DNA of 64,000 nt from Gibbula magus (GCA_936450465.1 OW388305.1:54674625-54738624); one strand, 5' to 3'; shown: positions 49,000 to 62,693, numbered from the stretch's first letter. Made by a program: numbers and translations. The notes: generated by a model from the letters alone, not told the origin.

Positions 49000-50490
49000 C
49001 TACCTGCTATTACATGGGGATGTAGGTAGAGCCTCTCGATCTTCAAAGCTTCTTAATAACCATATGTCATAGTTATCGTTTATTGAATTCATTTGAACAG
49101 TTATGTGTCATTTTTGTAGAGAAGTTCATTTCCCTTTCGCCATTCAATCGCATATTATCATTAGAAACATACTTTAGATGACCAACGTAGTCCAATGATA
49201 TAATTATATCAAATGTAAACCTTTAAAAGTAACATTACTTTGATACACACACACACACATTATATATATATATAGGTATACAAGTAACCATATCGAGGAA
49301 CCATATTTTGGACGTGCTTGTCATGATCATCTTTTTTCGGTAAGGTGATTGATTGATTTGAAATGAATGTTGACCTAATTTTGTCTCTACTCTTCAGACG
49401 AAGGATGAAAAAACCCTGCAAACCCTTCTAGAAGAAACCCCATTATTGCCATACTTCAGAAGATTATGAGAGATCTACTTCCGGTTTTGTACAACTCTCT
49501 GTAATTCTAAGAGTCGTTCAAGGTCTTACCAACTGATCCCGGTCAGGGTTGAAGCTAATGGTTTGGTTCATTCAGGACAAACTGGAAAAATACGTTCAAG
49601 CCCTGATGTAAATGTCAATCATATTCTTATGTTTTTTTCCATCAAAATGTTAGCGTTATAGTATAGACGTTTAAGTGAAGGTTATTATTTACTGACTGGA
49701 AACTATTACCAGTACAAACAGGCAGATGATTGGGGTCATATTTCAGAAAAATAAAACATATATACAACGTAACTCCACATAATTCAGTTAACAGCGTACG
49801 GTAATACAATTAATTAAATAAATAAATGGATATTGCACTTCTTTATGTAAATGCTAAATGCACACAGCTTTAATGAGCCATTATGATATTAAATAACCGT
49901 GCATGCAATGAGCTGAATCAGATTTTGTGTGATGATTCGGTCCAATTCTAACACCATTTATGATGTGTGTTGCATCGCGTATCGCTTATTGTGCTTTGTC
50001 ATGCATCACAGCTGTATACACTATTATCAGGTGAAGTGATGTAAAATCGCCAGACAACAGTAATAATATCTTCATGTTGTGATCAAGTGATAATTAACCA
50101 TCTATTTCACCATAAAATCCACCCACGTGGGTTTTTGGATGGCATAATATTACACAGTATTTACCATCGAGTTGGTATTTTCTTTTCCGATTTAAACTAA
50201 GAATGAATCTCAAATTTAAACGCATGTTTATACAAACAATGTGTTGATATCGTACCTGAAATACTTTTAGGAAGGTAAATACATAAAACACGAGGTCTCA
50301 ACAATGAGTTATTTCTAGAAATGCAGTCATAAACAATAACACTTAATTCTTTACTATTTCTTATGATATCAGTTTTGCTTTATAATACGGAACATATTCA
50401 CATCAGTCACAGGGTGAGGCTGCTACAATGTAGTTGACTGACATCATTCCATTACGGTGATAAAGTTAAGGCTTAGTTCCTAAATCCTTG
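49000..50490. other. Intergenic, no gene recognised
   Basis: A short frame after the acceptor-like site at about 49,398 closes within about 25 codons. A short CA/TA microsatellite is at about 49,242-49,274. Nothing else supported. Confidence 0.4.
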
Positions 50491-50496
50491 GTTTAA

Positions 50497-50850
50497 AGGG
50501 GCTGTAGCACGTTTTTTGCAAATTTTATTTTTTCAAATTTCCGATTCATAATTATAGTTTATGTAATTTAAATCAACTCAAGAGGGTAAAACATCTTATT
50601 ACACAAACCAATTATCCGTAGTGGTAATAATGATGTTGCGTATAAAGCCAAAATTGCATGGCGGCCATTTTATTGTGAACACAATTTATTATTTCGAATT
50701 ACAAAAACGATTCCCTAGGCTTTACCGAACCATGTACACTCATTTTCAACTTGATATTCCGAAGAGAGCAGGGTGTTTTACTATTGGTGACATTATTTTT
50801 CAAATACATTTCATCAACTTATTTGAGCGCAAAAACGTGCTACTGCCCCT
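50497..50850 (+). mobile_element. TTAA MITE family 1, copy 4
   Basis: 354 bp, with TTAA at 50,493-50,496 and 50,851-50,854 and ends AGGGGCTGTAGCACG and CGTGCTACTGCCCCT. Confidence 0.92.
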
Positions 50851-50859
50851 TTAATATTA

Positions 50860-52645
50860 ACAATGCGTATATTAGTAATATGAGAGAACTGCAGTTGTTT
50901 TTACATATATCCATAGAACCATTTCGAAGTACAGTTTATTCAAAACGTGTGTTGGTATTTTAAAATAACACTTCCTTTCAGACAGTATAGAGTAGACCTG
51001 CATTAAATAACGATCATATCGAACATGAGCGTTATCGTCAATAAAACCAGTTGTTTAACCTTTACACCTATACCAATATACATTATAAATCAACCCAAAT
51101 AAGATGCGTTAGTTGACCATCGACTGTTTATCCTTTTGTACTGGATGTACGCACGTGGTAGATAATTAATCTGTCAAAAACATATTAAAATCAGAAAAGG
51201 AAATACGGTACCATCCTCTACATGAAGACCGGGTCATTGTGGCACCATCTCTAATTTCAAAAATATAATTTCCTGAAATCGGAAATGACTTTTTCGTAAT
51301 TGGTTTTGAAAAAGCAATTGCTTCCTAATTGGTTATTGTTTCAAGTGATGTGAAACCATAATAACGTAATCAATACATAATCAAGCCATATAAATGGAGA
51401 GACAATTAAATGTAATTTCCTTTTTTGTTAATATGGCTGAAATATGATAATTTGTGATACATAAATGTAGTCAAGATATGCATTGCTTCCTTCTGATTAT
51501 TGTCAATGCAAAAGCAACCCTCGTGAAGTCAGATAGGTATAAATTACCGTATGATTGTGAAGAAGCATTGTTTAGTTATCCCCTAATCACCCAACTGTTA
51601 GGTAGAGGATTGGCAGCTAGCACTCATCGTGTATGGTCTGTTCATGTTGACAACTGCAAGCATGTCATGCTATGTCCACATTGGAAATACTGACAATGTC
51701 CTTATCGGTGTGCTCGAATCTGAGTAATTTATCATAGTCATCGAACACATCTTTTGACTTATGAAAGCAGTCTGTTTTAAAAGACAATTCACGCCTTCAG
51801 TCATACAATTAAGAGGCTATTCGGTTCTATAATTAGCTATATGAATTACAAATATCATGCAAAGGCAGCAAAAAACGTGTATGTAGGTTTCCTACGCCAA
51901 AACTTACATGTATTTCTGCAAATTTGTTTTTGTCTTTACAAAGAAATTTGTTGTCTTTGTGATAATCATAAATACCATCAGATTATGGTTAACGTAGGTA
52001 TATCCCTTGGCAATATTACAGTCCCTCCTGAAAGATTCCTTGGGTATGTTTATAATGTTACTGGAAAAATGCCACAAATCTATCTCATTGAAATATGATA
52101 TACCATAACACTTAATTGTTCGCAGATTGTGTCGTCCTAAAATAAGCGGGGATATCGCACTAATTAGTAAACTGTGTTCTCGTCTAAATAAAAATCAAGT
52201 CTATTTTCAAGCGCAAAGCATTGTGGTCGACTCGCACACTGTAAACAAATAAACGAAATAGCAACAAATGAGTACTCACGGAAAGGGAAAGGGCGATTAT
52301 TTGTTTACCATTAAATTCAATTATGTAGTTCCTTTAGATTTTGAAATAAGTGAAATAAGAAACTAGGTCTTTATCTTTAATCGTATAATCAATGAGAATG
52401 TGTACATATATACGTGTTATAGTTTACGGGTATAATAACAATTAAATATCATTTAACATGTAGAACGACAATAATTCGTCTATTTACAGGACATGTATAA
52501 ACAGTTTATAACAATCGTCACATTCAGCAAGGTGCGACAAGTGTAACCGGCAGGATAAGGGGGGTCGAAGGAATTAAATTTCACGTGGGTTACAATGGCG
52601 ACTGTGAACTTGACATGCCTGCATGTGCATAATGCACTGGTAAAC
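50860..52645. other. Intergenic, no gene recognised
   Basis: Open frames at 51,454-51,693 and 51,841-52,098 have no motif I can name and no convincing splice context. Confidence 0.35.
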
Positions 52646-52659
52646 TGACAAACCCGTGA

Positions 52660-52792
52660 GGTGAGGTGAGTTGGGGATTTTAACGCCGCTTTCAAGAGTA
52701 GTTCACTTATACCGCGGCTGCTAGTATTATGGCAGGGAGAAAGCCCGCAACGCCATGTGGCTTTGTATTGCGGTGAAACATGCAAGCATCAG
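52660..52792 (-). mobile_element. 5'-truncated SINE with 11-bp target duplication
   Basis: Matches the 3' half of the SINE at 33,785-34,083 (GCGGGCTTTCTCCCTGCCA block and 3' GCGTTAAAA block). It is flanked by CAAACCCGTGA at 52,649-52,659 and again at 52,793-52,803, the mark of LINE-driven insertion. The tRNA head is missing. Confidence 0.87.
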
Positions 52793-53218
52793 CAAACCCG
52801 TGATAATTAAGACATTACGTGTAGTGAATAGCACAAATCGTGGGGGAAGATGTTTTTAAAACCAAAGTTCATTTGATTTTCGCAATATGACAATTATTTT
52901 TCATATATGTCATGTTGTAGATTTCGCTAGCGCGTTTGACATACACTAACAAACTCAGTGACTCTTTAGTGGTTCTTGAAAACAAATACTTTCAACTCAT
53001 CCATGCTTCAATTAAATACTAAAGTCCTTCAAAGATTGTTGATGAAACATAATGCCATTCCTTTCATGCTCTAATTGTACCAATCTTTGAACAGAGGTTC
53101 CTGATGCTTAGCGACAAGCTTGCTGTGGAGTTACAGCGCTATTTGTAGTCTACTTCATAATCAGGAATAACCTTCAGACTGTGGTTACTGGGAGCAGTTG
53201 TGTAATGTCCCGTGAGAA

Positions 53219-53386
53219 TATTACATTCCTACAGTGCTTGATCATAAAGAAATGTTCCCTTGTAGCCTCAGCACACATCCTCATAGCAGCTGTGTCTCTC
53301 CCATCACAGGAATTCTCAGTCGTGCTTCTATGTGCCTGGCGATAAACAACCACGTCAAAATACCATTACATGGTCCGACGATTGCT
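53219..53386 (+). repeat. Dispersed repeat, copy 2 (partner at 34,832)
   Basis: Collinear with 34,832-34,998. The open frame across it (53,234-53,482) is not conserved in the partner, so it is not a gene. Confidence 0.65.
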
Positions 53387-53389
53387 CAT

Positions 53390-53975
53390 CAGGTCTGTAA
53401 TAGGCTTCATGTGGGCATATTATTGAAAAGAAAACACTGGTGTCTTTTCTCGGTGAATAATGTTTCCATTATCGCAAAGTAAATCTGGCGTTTATGCATG
53501 TTGTTCTTAATCAAACTTGATCAATGGAGCTAGAACAAACGTAGCGTTTGAATAACAATCTATTCAATTGACATCCCATGTTTACGATTCGCTATTGCTG
53601 ATAGGCCGTGAACATAATCAAAGATAGCCTCGCCACTTAACCGCGTTAAATCACCTTAACCTTAAAACTGCTAAAAGGCAAGTCACAAGTTTAAATGGAC
53701 AATACATCAGATCTAGAAAATGTTAAATTTGCCGATTTTCCTTTAAAATAACAATGAATATTGGGACATTTGCTCTAATGAATATGCAAATTGAGGAACA
53801 TTTTCTTTAATATGGCAAGTTTTAGGGATATTTAACTTCTTGAGAACGAAGTCTAAAGAATTGGACGTGTAAAGACTTAATTAATTACTGTCATGAAAAT
53901 AGCCAATATTGTACTGTAAACTGCAAATAAAAATACGGATTGTCAGTGCAATGTATAGGATGACACAGCTTATTG
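53390..53975. other. Intergenic, no gene recognised
   Basis: Nothing supported. Confidence 0.4.
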
Positions 53976-53983
53976 TATGTTAA

Positions 53984-54336
53984 AGGGGCAGCAGCACGTT
54001 TTTTGCAAAATTTATTTTTTCAAATTTCCCATTTATAATGATAGTTTATGTCATTTAAATTAACTTTAGAGGGTAAAACATCTTATTACACAAACCAATT
54101 ATCTGCAGTGGTAAAAACTAGGTTGCGTATAAAGCAAAAATTGCATGGCGGCCATTTTATTGTGAACACAATTTATTATTTGTATTACAAAAACGATTCC
54201 CATGGCTTTACCGAAACATGTATACTCATTTTAAACTTTATTTTCCGAAGAGAGAAGGATGTTTTACTATTGGTGAAATTATTTTTCAAATACATTTCAT
54301 CAACTTATTTGAGCGAAAAAACGTGCTACTGCCCCT
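53984..54336 (+). mobile_element. TTAA MITE family 1, copy 5
   Basis: 353 bp, with TTAA at 53,980-53,983 and 54,337-54,340. Closest by eye to copy 1. Confidence 0.92.
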
Positions 54337-54579
54337 TTAAGTAAACAAGACATAAAACATCGGGACATGTCTTTGATTTGAAAACTGATTTCTTTTAGTA
54401 ATTCATTTTGGAATTAAATTTGATAAAATTGTTCTTTTCTAGGTGGAGTTCGTAGATATAATAAACCAAGACAACATATCTTGCTTGTAAGGCAACATGA
54501 CAGGTATTAATCATTGTACAAATCATAACGTACGACACGACATATACACTGATCATTTTGTATTGATTGCACTTATATA

Positions 54580-55068
54580 AACTACCGGGCAAAAAAAAGT
54601 ACTCACCTCAGTTGATTTTATCATATGTATGATTTTCAATTGCAAATATCTCAAGTTTTCGATGTCATAATCCAAAACTGATAAGTACAGGTGTTTAGTG
54701 AGCAGTCAAAGAATACTTCTACATGTTTTTAATTATTTTTAAGAAAATGAAATTTTAAATTCAATTTTGTTTTTAAATTATTTTTGATGATACACAACGG
54801 TTCATCGACATATAAGACATATACTATTTGAAAATAAATAAATGTGCCTGATTCTGCACACATTTACAACATTTTAAACATTCTTAACCCTGTCTTCATT
54901 ACAAAAAGATATTTGAACTAAAATTTAACCACAGTCACCAACAAAGTCATTCAAACTACTGCAGATAAGTATTTTTGTATCGCGCCATAGTCAAATACAT
55001 CTGATTTCTTTTAAATATTGAATTAATCGAAACAAACTTAGGTGCATACTTTCTTTTGCCCGGTAGTT
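54580..55068. mobile_element. TA-flanked MITE, Tc1/mariner type, 489 bp
   Basis: Inverted ends AACTACCGGGCAAAA with TA at 54,578-54,579 and 55,069-55,070. No coding capacity. It shares the CAAAAGAAA terminal phrase with the MITEs at 12.5 and 58.5 kb but differs internally. Confidence 0.87.
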
Positions 55069-55074
55069 TATGTT

Positions 55075-57135
55075 GCTGACTCTCTCAGCACTGTCACTTC
55101 AAATCAGGTTTTAAAACATTCGCGCGTTCTGATACAATGTTATTATGTATAGTTTATGTCCCCTGAGACACATGAAGCGCGTTTACCATGTACAATGAAA
55201 AGCAAACTCTCGTAATTTCAGGACATACTGTAATTCAGTATTCATGTATACCCAGATGAGATGACACCGTCCAAGTCAAAGGCACATCCCGTGAATATAT
55301 CGACTTAAGCAGGATAATCTCTTTATCAAACGTATGAATACGTATACATGTACCCGAACAGGTAAGGAATACGACATTAAGTGTAAAGCCTTAGTCATGT
55401 TATTAAAACTATATTTAAAGCTGATAATTACGGACTCTTAAGAATGTACTGAAAAGCAAGAGAACAACTTTACCTGTAGGTATTTATGTTTATTTTCAGT
55501 ACAGGGTTATTGAGTCTACTATGATATTTTGATTTCTGTGATGTTACTTATTTATTCTTATTTTAATAATTTGCAATTGGTAAATAATATGCATAATGGA
55601 CTCTTAGGAATGGACATGGCAACGGGAGTAGTCTACGTCAGTGTCCTATGCTATCTTAATGGGTGACAGCAAAAGAAGCACTACTACATCCAGTATAATT
55701 TCATATGAACTTCATTACACACCAGGCATCAAAGATCAGTTTATTGTTTCATTTTGGATGATTTGGTATCGGTAATCAAATAGAAATAAACTGATTTTGA
55801 TTCATTTGAAAAACCCAATCTCCACCAATTCTCCCTGGTACAATAACGTTGTTTGTAAACACACCTCACATGATGAACGTTTGATCAGAACCATGATATT
55901 TAATTCAACACAAATCTATAAAAGTATTTCAGATTTGATTAAAATCCAGGCCCTCGGTGCCAGAATGGTTTCCCATCTCGTGGATCACAGGTTTGCTGGT
56001 GACAGTTGCAGATCAACGACTCGCTTCAACATGTGGAGGTTTTATTTGATTGCTGCTACATGAATGATTTAAATTATTTATAACTTGCGATGCCCTTCAA
56101 AGATTAAATACGCTTATAGTTTGGTTTGTAGTGTACTGTAGAGACGCAAGGACGTACCAGGAAAAGTTATAAAGAAGTAAACACGTTGGATTCAATCACT
56201 TATATTTTACTTGTAGAGGGTGACTTGAAACATAGCTTGTACATACTTGGACGTTTTTCGTTCATTAGTGACTGTATTTCAGATTAATGTTTAATTTTCT
56301 TAAGACGTCATTGCATTAAAGTCGAGACAGAGAGATAGTATTAAGTGATTACACAGATCCAACTACTAGGACGATTCCCGCTTTACGTATTATTAAATTA
56401 TTTAAACATATCTTATTCAACAGATGGAATGGATGACAATAACTATTGTATTAGACTGAGATCATCATTCTTCCTATTGCCTTTATAGTTACAAATTTAT
56501 TGATGATAAACATAACGTGGTTTCACTTGGCCATGGGCATAGCTCAAGAGACTGGTATCTATTTCAGCAACAATGTGCACTGCTGGCCGCATAGTTGAAT
56601 CTCGCTTCATTGCTGGATATACGTACTTTGGATTTGGAAGGTGATTCGTTGCACCACACGGAGACATGATTTGAGATTTTGTAATAACAAACACCTGTGT
56701 AGTACGTACACTTAATTGAAGCTAGATCGATTGACAAGTCCGTACATTATCATCGCGTGATATCGTTCAACTCTGTATAAGAGGGAGATAAATATTATCG
56801 TATAGTAGCTGATGCCAAGTCAACAAAGTCAATTTAAATGTAGCATACAACTTTGCTACATTTATTATTGAGTAGTTGTATATGCTATCACATATTTGAG
56901 AGATTGACATTGTCTCAGCTGTCAGCGTATATGACTATTATAGCAGTATCAATATCTACTCGGACAAAGTATGTTATGAGAGAATACAGCTCCACCAGGA
57001 AGCATAAACATGTACTTAACATATCATATAAAACGTTCTATAGATCCCTGATAGTAATTCAATTGAAACAACAAACTACACGTGTTTGTATTGCACATTC
57101 AACATTTATTATATATATGAAATGAAGTAATCAAG
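55075..57135. other. Intergenic, no gene recognised
   Basis: The open frame at 55,797-56,063 (with ALGARMVSHLVDHRFAGD) has no family I recognise. Nothing else supported. Confidence 0.35.
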
Positions 57136-57138
57136 AGT

Positions 57139-58543
57139 TCTGTGTCTTCTGTCTGTTTCTCATTGAGTCTTTGAAATACATTTATAAGTAGCATATGTAA
57201 GAAAAGTAGGATTTTCTGTATAACAGCACTACCACAACGAGGCAACATCGTACATTATATCTACTCGCCAAGGAAAGTATGTTCGTAGGAATATTATCTG
57301 TGTCTTCTGTCTGTGTCTCATTGAGTCTTTGAAATACATTTATAAGTAGCATATGTAAGAAAAGTAGGATTTTCTGTATAACAGCACTACCACAACGAGT
57401 CAACATCATACATTATATCTACTCTCCAAGGAAAGTATGTTCGCAGGAATATTATCTGTGTCTTCTGTCTGTGTCTCATTGAGTCTTTGAAATACATTAA
57501 TAAGTAGCATATGTATGAAAAGTAGGATTTGCTGTATAACAGCACTACCACAACGAGGCAACATCATACATTATACCTACTCTCAAAGGAAAGCGTGTTC
57601 GCAGGAATATTATCTGTGTCTTCTGTCTGTGTCTCATTGAGTCTTTGAAATACATTAATAAGTAGCAGTATAATAGCACTACCACAACGAGGCAACATCA
57701 TACATTATACCTACTCTCAAAGGAAAGCGTGTTCGCAGGAATATTATCTGTGTCTTCCGTCTGTGTCTCATTGAGTCTTTGAAATACATTTATAAGTAGC
57801 ATATGTAAGAAAAGTAGGATTTTCTGTATAACAGCACTACCACAACGAGTCAACATCATACATTATACCTACTCTCAAAGGAAAGTTTGTTCGCAGGAAT
57901 ATTATCTGTGTCTTCTGTCTGTGTCTCATTGAGTCTTTGAAATACATTAATAAGTAGCATATGTATGAAAAGTAGCGTTTGCTGTATAATAGCACTACCA
58001 CAACGAGGCAACATCATACATTATACCTACTCTCAAAGGAAAGCGTGTTCGCAGGAATATTATCTGTGTCTTCCGTCTGTGTCTCATTGAGTCTTTGAAA
58101 TACATTTATAAGTAGCATATGTAAGAAAAGTAGGATTTTCTGTATAACAGCACTACCACAACGAGTCAACATCATACATTATACCTACTCTCAAAGGAAA
58201 GTTTGTTCGCAGGAATATTATCTGTGTCTTCTGTCTGTGTCTCATTGAGTCTTTGAAATACATTAATAAGTAGCATATGTAAGAAAAGTAGGATTTTCTG
58301 TATAACAGCACTACCACAACGAGGCAACATCATACATTATATCTACTCTCCAAGGAAAGCGTGTTCGCAGGAATATTACCTGTGTCTTCTGTCTGTGTCT
58401 CATTGAGTTATTGAAATACATTTAGAAGTAGCATATGTAAGAAAAGTAGGATTTTCTGTATAACAGCACTACCACAACGAGTCAACATCATACATTATAC
58501 CTACTCTCCAAGGAAAGCGTGTTCGTAGGAATGTTATCTGTTA
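57139..58543 (+). repeat. 158-bp satellite array, nine copies
   Basis: The phrase TCTGTGTCTTCTGTCTG recurs at 57,139, 57,297, 57,455, 57,613, 57,747, 57,905, 58,063, 58,221 and 58,379: all steps are 158 bp except one of 134 (a 24-bp deletion in copy 4). Copies 4-5 and 6-7 share private variants (TATAATAGCAC, TTCCGTCTG), pointing to duplication of a two-unit block. The array ends directly at a TA MITE. Confidence 0.97.
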
Positions 58544-58545
58544 TA

Positions 58546-58996
58546 TACTGCCGTCCAAAAGAAACGCCCACCAGATATTTTATGAGATTTCAGAAATAGT
58601 ATCAGGAGCATGTTAACCAAAGTGTGGCATTATGAAGTTGCATCATTTTTGAACAAAATATCGAAGTTTCATCATGGTTTCGATCATGGTTTAAAAACAG
58701 TTTTGCTGCACCATACTCTGTAAATCCGCAAACCATACCACCAAAGTCCTCCTGACAAAATACCAAAGAGATAACTCTACATATGTGGTCATGGTAATAA
58801 ACTTATTGTACAAATCAAAAACCGGAAGTAGCAGGTTTTTGGGGGGCGTGGTCACGGGTGGTTGTGCAATTCATGGCCAATGGATTGTCATATCAAATAT
58901 TGTTTCATTATAACCTTGATACGATCATTAATTATGTGTTAAAGTAATATAATTCATCTTAAAGATTCATGTGGGCATTTCTTTTGGACGGCAGTG
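58546..58996. mobile_element. TA-flanked MITE, Tc1/mariner type, 451 bp
   Basis: Inverted ends YACTGCCGTCCAAAAGAAA with TA outside each end (58,544-58,545 and 58,997-58,998). No coding capacity. It abuts the last satellite unit. Confidence 0.88.
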
Positions 58997-58999
58997 TAG

Positions 59000-61075
59000 T
59001 ATTAACTTTACTTTCACTGCCGATCTGAGAAGAAATCGGCTTTCAAATATTTTGTTAGAATTATTCACTTTACAACACAATGACTCCTACTTCACTAAGT
59101 TCTATTGACTGATTTGTCATCGGAACACATTGTACAAATGCATGGATCACTGAATGCTTTTATGAGGCCTTGTCATTCATTATCTGTAGAGACAGTATCA
59201 GCAGAGACATGTACACTTTATAAGATAATGGACTCCACGCTGGTCATGATTAAACGATAATAAGGGAACAGGAAGCGACCCTCCTCGTCTCCTTCTGTGG
59301 TTAAACTCCAGTCACCTCCTGATTCTAGAGATAAACAGGGTCGGATCAAATGAGACAAATCTTCACTAATCCGAGGACTTGAACCAAACTGTCAGTGGTA
59401 CCAGTGGTCAAAGCCTTGTGTTAAATTGATATCTCATTAACTCCGAATAGCATCTGTCGTCGATATATCACCTCGAACTAAACGGAAACACAATTGCTGT
59501 CCTCAAGTGCCAGGCATGTTGTTAATTGATACTTGAGACGTGAAACGACTTACTTCTCTATGAAAAATACAAATGATCTGATTAGACACTTGATTTATAT
59601 GATAATAACATCATGTTTGAACTATCATATATCTGATAGACCATTTATAACTTAGAAACCCGTGGTTTTATTTTCCACTTAGAAGTCTTTTTAGCAATAT
59701 ATCATAAAAAACACCATATCGGTTTTATGGTATCAATCCATACACATTAGACACTCAATATGTATCTTCCCTTTGTCCCTTTCCCTTTGACATGTATTCC
59801 AATACAATGAGTCTGTACCAGTTAGTTATTTTATATTTTGTCTTTATGTTATGTTTTCAGTTGTGGTACCCGAATGCATCGTAAATAAAGGACCGAGATT
59901 TGTTTTTAAATTAACATAAGCATTTGTTGAAAAACAATGTTTTATAATAAACATGAATCCCTGCCATATGTTCATCGGTAACACGCAACTCATATTTAAC
60001 AAGTGATTTTACTACTTTCAATAAAACTACATATACAAATATACCCCTATCGTTATTTGAGTTACATCGACATCTACCTTGCCATTACACTCTTAAACCT
60101 CGTATAATTAATCTATAATGGAAAACAGCAATTGCTATGTTTATGGAGGCATAATCCATTTATTTGTCAGTGACAAATCTATACAACCACACGCACTTGC
60201 CGCACACACGGACATTCAATCTGGCAGTGGACTTTGCTTTCATGCTGTCTAATGGCAATAACAGCAAACAGCCATCTATGATGAATTGCCAATACATAAT
60301 CAACAATTCATGCTTTGTTTCTGTAGAAAACTCAGCACGAATCAACAATCCTTGATAAATCACACTAAAATCTAAACTCTCCAACTCTCAATGCCAGTTT
60401 CCTGTATCTGAATGATATCCCATGGCGAACTATATTGTGAATCAGCCATAACTATTAAGAACATGTTATTCCTCCTGCTTAAATTGCCTCATCTATCATT
60501 TTCGTTACATTTGACAAATACCCACGTTAGGTAAAAAAATCATCTCGAATTCGTTATGCCAGTCTTCTGCTGCAGTAATATGACGGAAAGTTATCAAAGA
60601 TGTTATTTTAATATTAAATTTTAAAAATGAAATAAGCAGTGAAAGTCGCTTCTCATTAAGCAATCCATTGATCTTAAGAACCATTCATGAATGAAAATCT
60701 CCGCTAAATATTCTCCTTAAGAGTTATCTATCACGTAAAACAGCAATAAGATAATAGGAAACAACATTCAATTTTATCTGCAAATTCGTACAGTTGATAT
60801 AAAAACAAATTCCAGGTTTAATTTTCGATTTAAAACTATGTCAAAATATTTTCAAGTAAACAATACTAAAGTCTGCAAAAAGTGTAATTTAAAAAAAACC
60901 CACTATCGTTCATGTACAAATATCCATAAATTAACATATGTCACTTCAATAAACTTACCTGTAGCAGGAGAACGCTTGAACAGAGGGCGACAAGCATCTA
61001 AGGTAAGTCCTCTAGAGTTCTTCCACTAACACCTGCCGCGTGTAGGTTAGAGCCCTCACCTGTGGGAATCTCTGC
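59000..61075. other. Intergenic, no gene recognised
   Basis: Short open frames only. Around 60,969-61,002 there are AG and GTAAGT sites on both strands (ACTTACCT...AGGTAAGT), which may mark a tiny exon on one strand, but no coding frame supports it. Confidence 0.35.
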
Positions 61076-61080
61076 TCACA

Positions 61081-61251
61081 TCACTGTAAGGAGTTTCGCC
61101 AAAGCTCCGCGAGAGAGCGGCATCGCTTCCACCAGTACCATTCCACAGTACTGCTGTGCTCGCCATTCGACACATAGTCGATTGATCCACAAGACCACGT
61201 GATGAGGCGAGTCTGGCGAATGGTGATGTCCCCCGGGGTTGCAGATGTCAT
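61081..61251 (-). other. Candidate small ORF/exon in a G+C-rich island
   Basis: The minus strand has an ATG at 61,251 and 56 codons beginning MTSATPGDITIRQTR, ending in a TGA at 61,081, in a stretch clearly richer in G+C than its surroundings. A donor-like CACAG/GTGAGG follows at about 61,061. No family is recognised. It could be a genuine exon, an uncharacterised small gene or part of an unknown repeat. Confidence 0.25.
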
Positions 61252-61259
61252 ACGTGAAC

Positions 61260-62640
61260 TAAATCAAAGCTAAACGGTTAGTGTAGGCATTGTCATCTTC
61301 CAAATAACCAGCGCTTCCTGAGCATAATTTCCGTGCTGCTTCTTATTTCCTGACTTGATAGGATGAAGAGAATGAAATACGTTACCTATCATTTCGGAAA
61401 GTAGAACACGCATTCTGTTGAATTGAGTAAATATGAAATTAAATGGCCATGGTAACACGGTAGCAAACTGGGTATGAGACCCAACCAATGTATATTTGAT
61501 GATATATTGTGAAATGTAATGGGCAAACATTTACAAAAACATTATCTGGAGATGTTGTCACAAGTGAAACAAAATGGTAACAATAAGTTATCCTCAAAAT
61601 GAAGTGTTCTTGGAGTTGATTCTTAGGACATAATTAACTTATTAATTAACTATTAATTAATCATGTCGCCTTACACCTCGCACGCATTTTCTTATAATCG
61701 AAGAACATGCTGAATTTGTAATGATAATAATGATTGTTCCAATTGATGTGATGACAAAGGATACATTCATGAAACATGTACATGATGACGATATGATGAT
61801 ACCATACGTAAAGCCTCATGGACAGGCTGTATTCCTAGATCAGCATTTAGTCCAGCATACAGTGTTTAATAATAGTTTAAGATCTTTGAAAATGATAAAA
61901 TAATGTCATTGGTCAGCATGTTCTTACACATTGCTTATAAGATTAGCATATCGATGTCCATAATGCCCTTGAAGAAGTGCCAGTATTGTAAGGTATATAT
62001 GGTATGGGTGAATACTGTCAGTGCCAGAATAATGAAGCGTGTTAGATTCTATATCATATCTTTGTTTTATAGGAACATGCATGCTTTGCGCACTTTATTC
62101 TTGTTAGTTTTAGCTCACACGATACAATCAAAACAATTCATGTTGTTGTAATGCACATTATTTTCAAGTAATAAATATTATCAAATATATCAGATACGTT
62201 CTCTAAATAGATGCTCCGAGGAAGCATTGATAACACTGTTGCAATGTGCATTCATTTCCTCAAGTATATAAATATTGTGAGTGTTACATATCAAAAGATG
62301 ATCCTCTCTTAATGCGTATTCGTCCGTGTAAATGGATAAAGAACATAAATGTCATATTTCCCTCTTAGTAGATGTTGGGCAGTTATTTAACCTTCGATGT
62401 GTAATATTACTTCGTGTCTGCCAATGGATTAACTACACCGATAGAATAGTATTTCTTCTCTCAAAATATGTTATTATACATAATACTGTTTAAAGGTAAT
62501 TTGTAAAAAGACTCATTACAATTGTTTAAACCTTCTCTTTTGGACTATGCTGTGTTAAGCGTGTTTTCATAATTGATATTAAGTTAGCAATTCTAGCACT
62601 GCCTGCTGCAGGAGGAAGCGAGTAACTTATAAAAGCAGCT
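61260..62640. other. Intergenic, no gene recognised
   Basis: Nothing supported. A TATAAAAG lies at 62,628-62,635. Confidence 0.4.
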
Positions 62641-62651
62641 GTAAAAGTTCG

Positions 62652-62693
62652 TATAAACAACGTAGGCTATTCATACAGTTCAGTCAGACAATG
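62652..62693 (+). promoter_or_regulatory. TATA plus initiator arrangement before a short ATG frame
   Basis: TATAAAC at 62,652 lies 30 bases upstream of the A in TCAGTC (62,680-62,685), the canonical spacing for TATA and Inr. An ATG follows at 62,691, opening MVHPGKFAYTTSSSSLD before a stop 38 codons on. The frame soon runs into a hairpin element. Confidence 0.35.

Noticed and set aside
53234..53482. 82-codon frame
   Set aside because: It overlaps a repeat whose partner at 34.8 kb has no matching frame.
55797..56063. Possible exon with ALGARMVSHLVDHRFAGD
   Set aside because: No recognisable family, and the acceptor-like site has no pyrimidine tract.
57182..57409. 75-codon minus-strand frame
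   Set aside because: It lies wholly inside the 158-bp satellite and is not open in all units.
57139..58543. Possible CRISPR array
   Set aside because: Repeats of 158 bp with no unique spacers in a eukaryotic context; it is a satellite.
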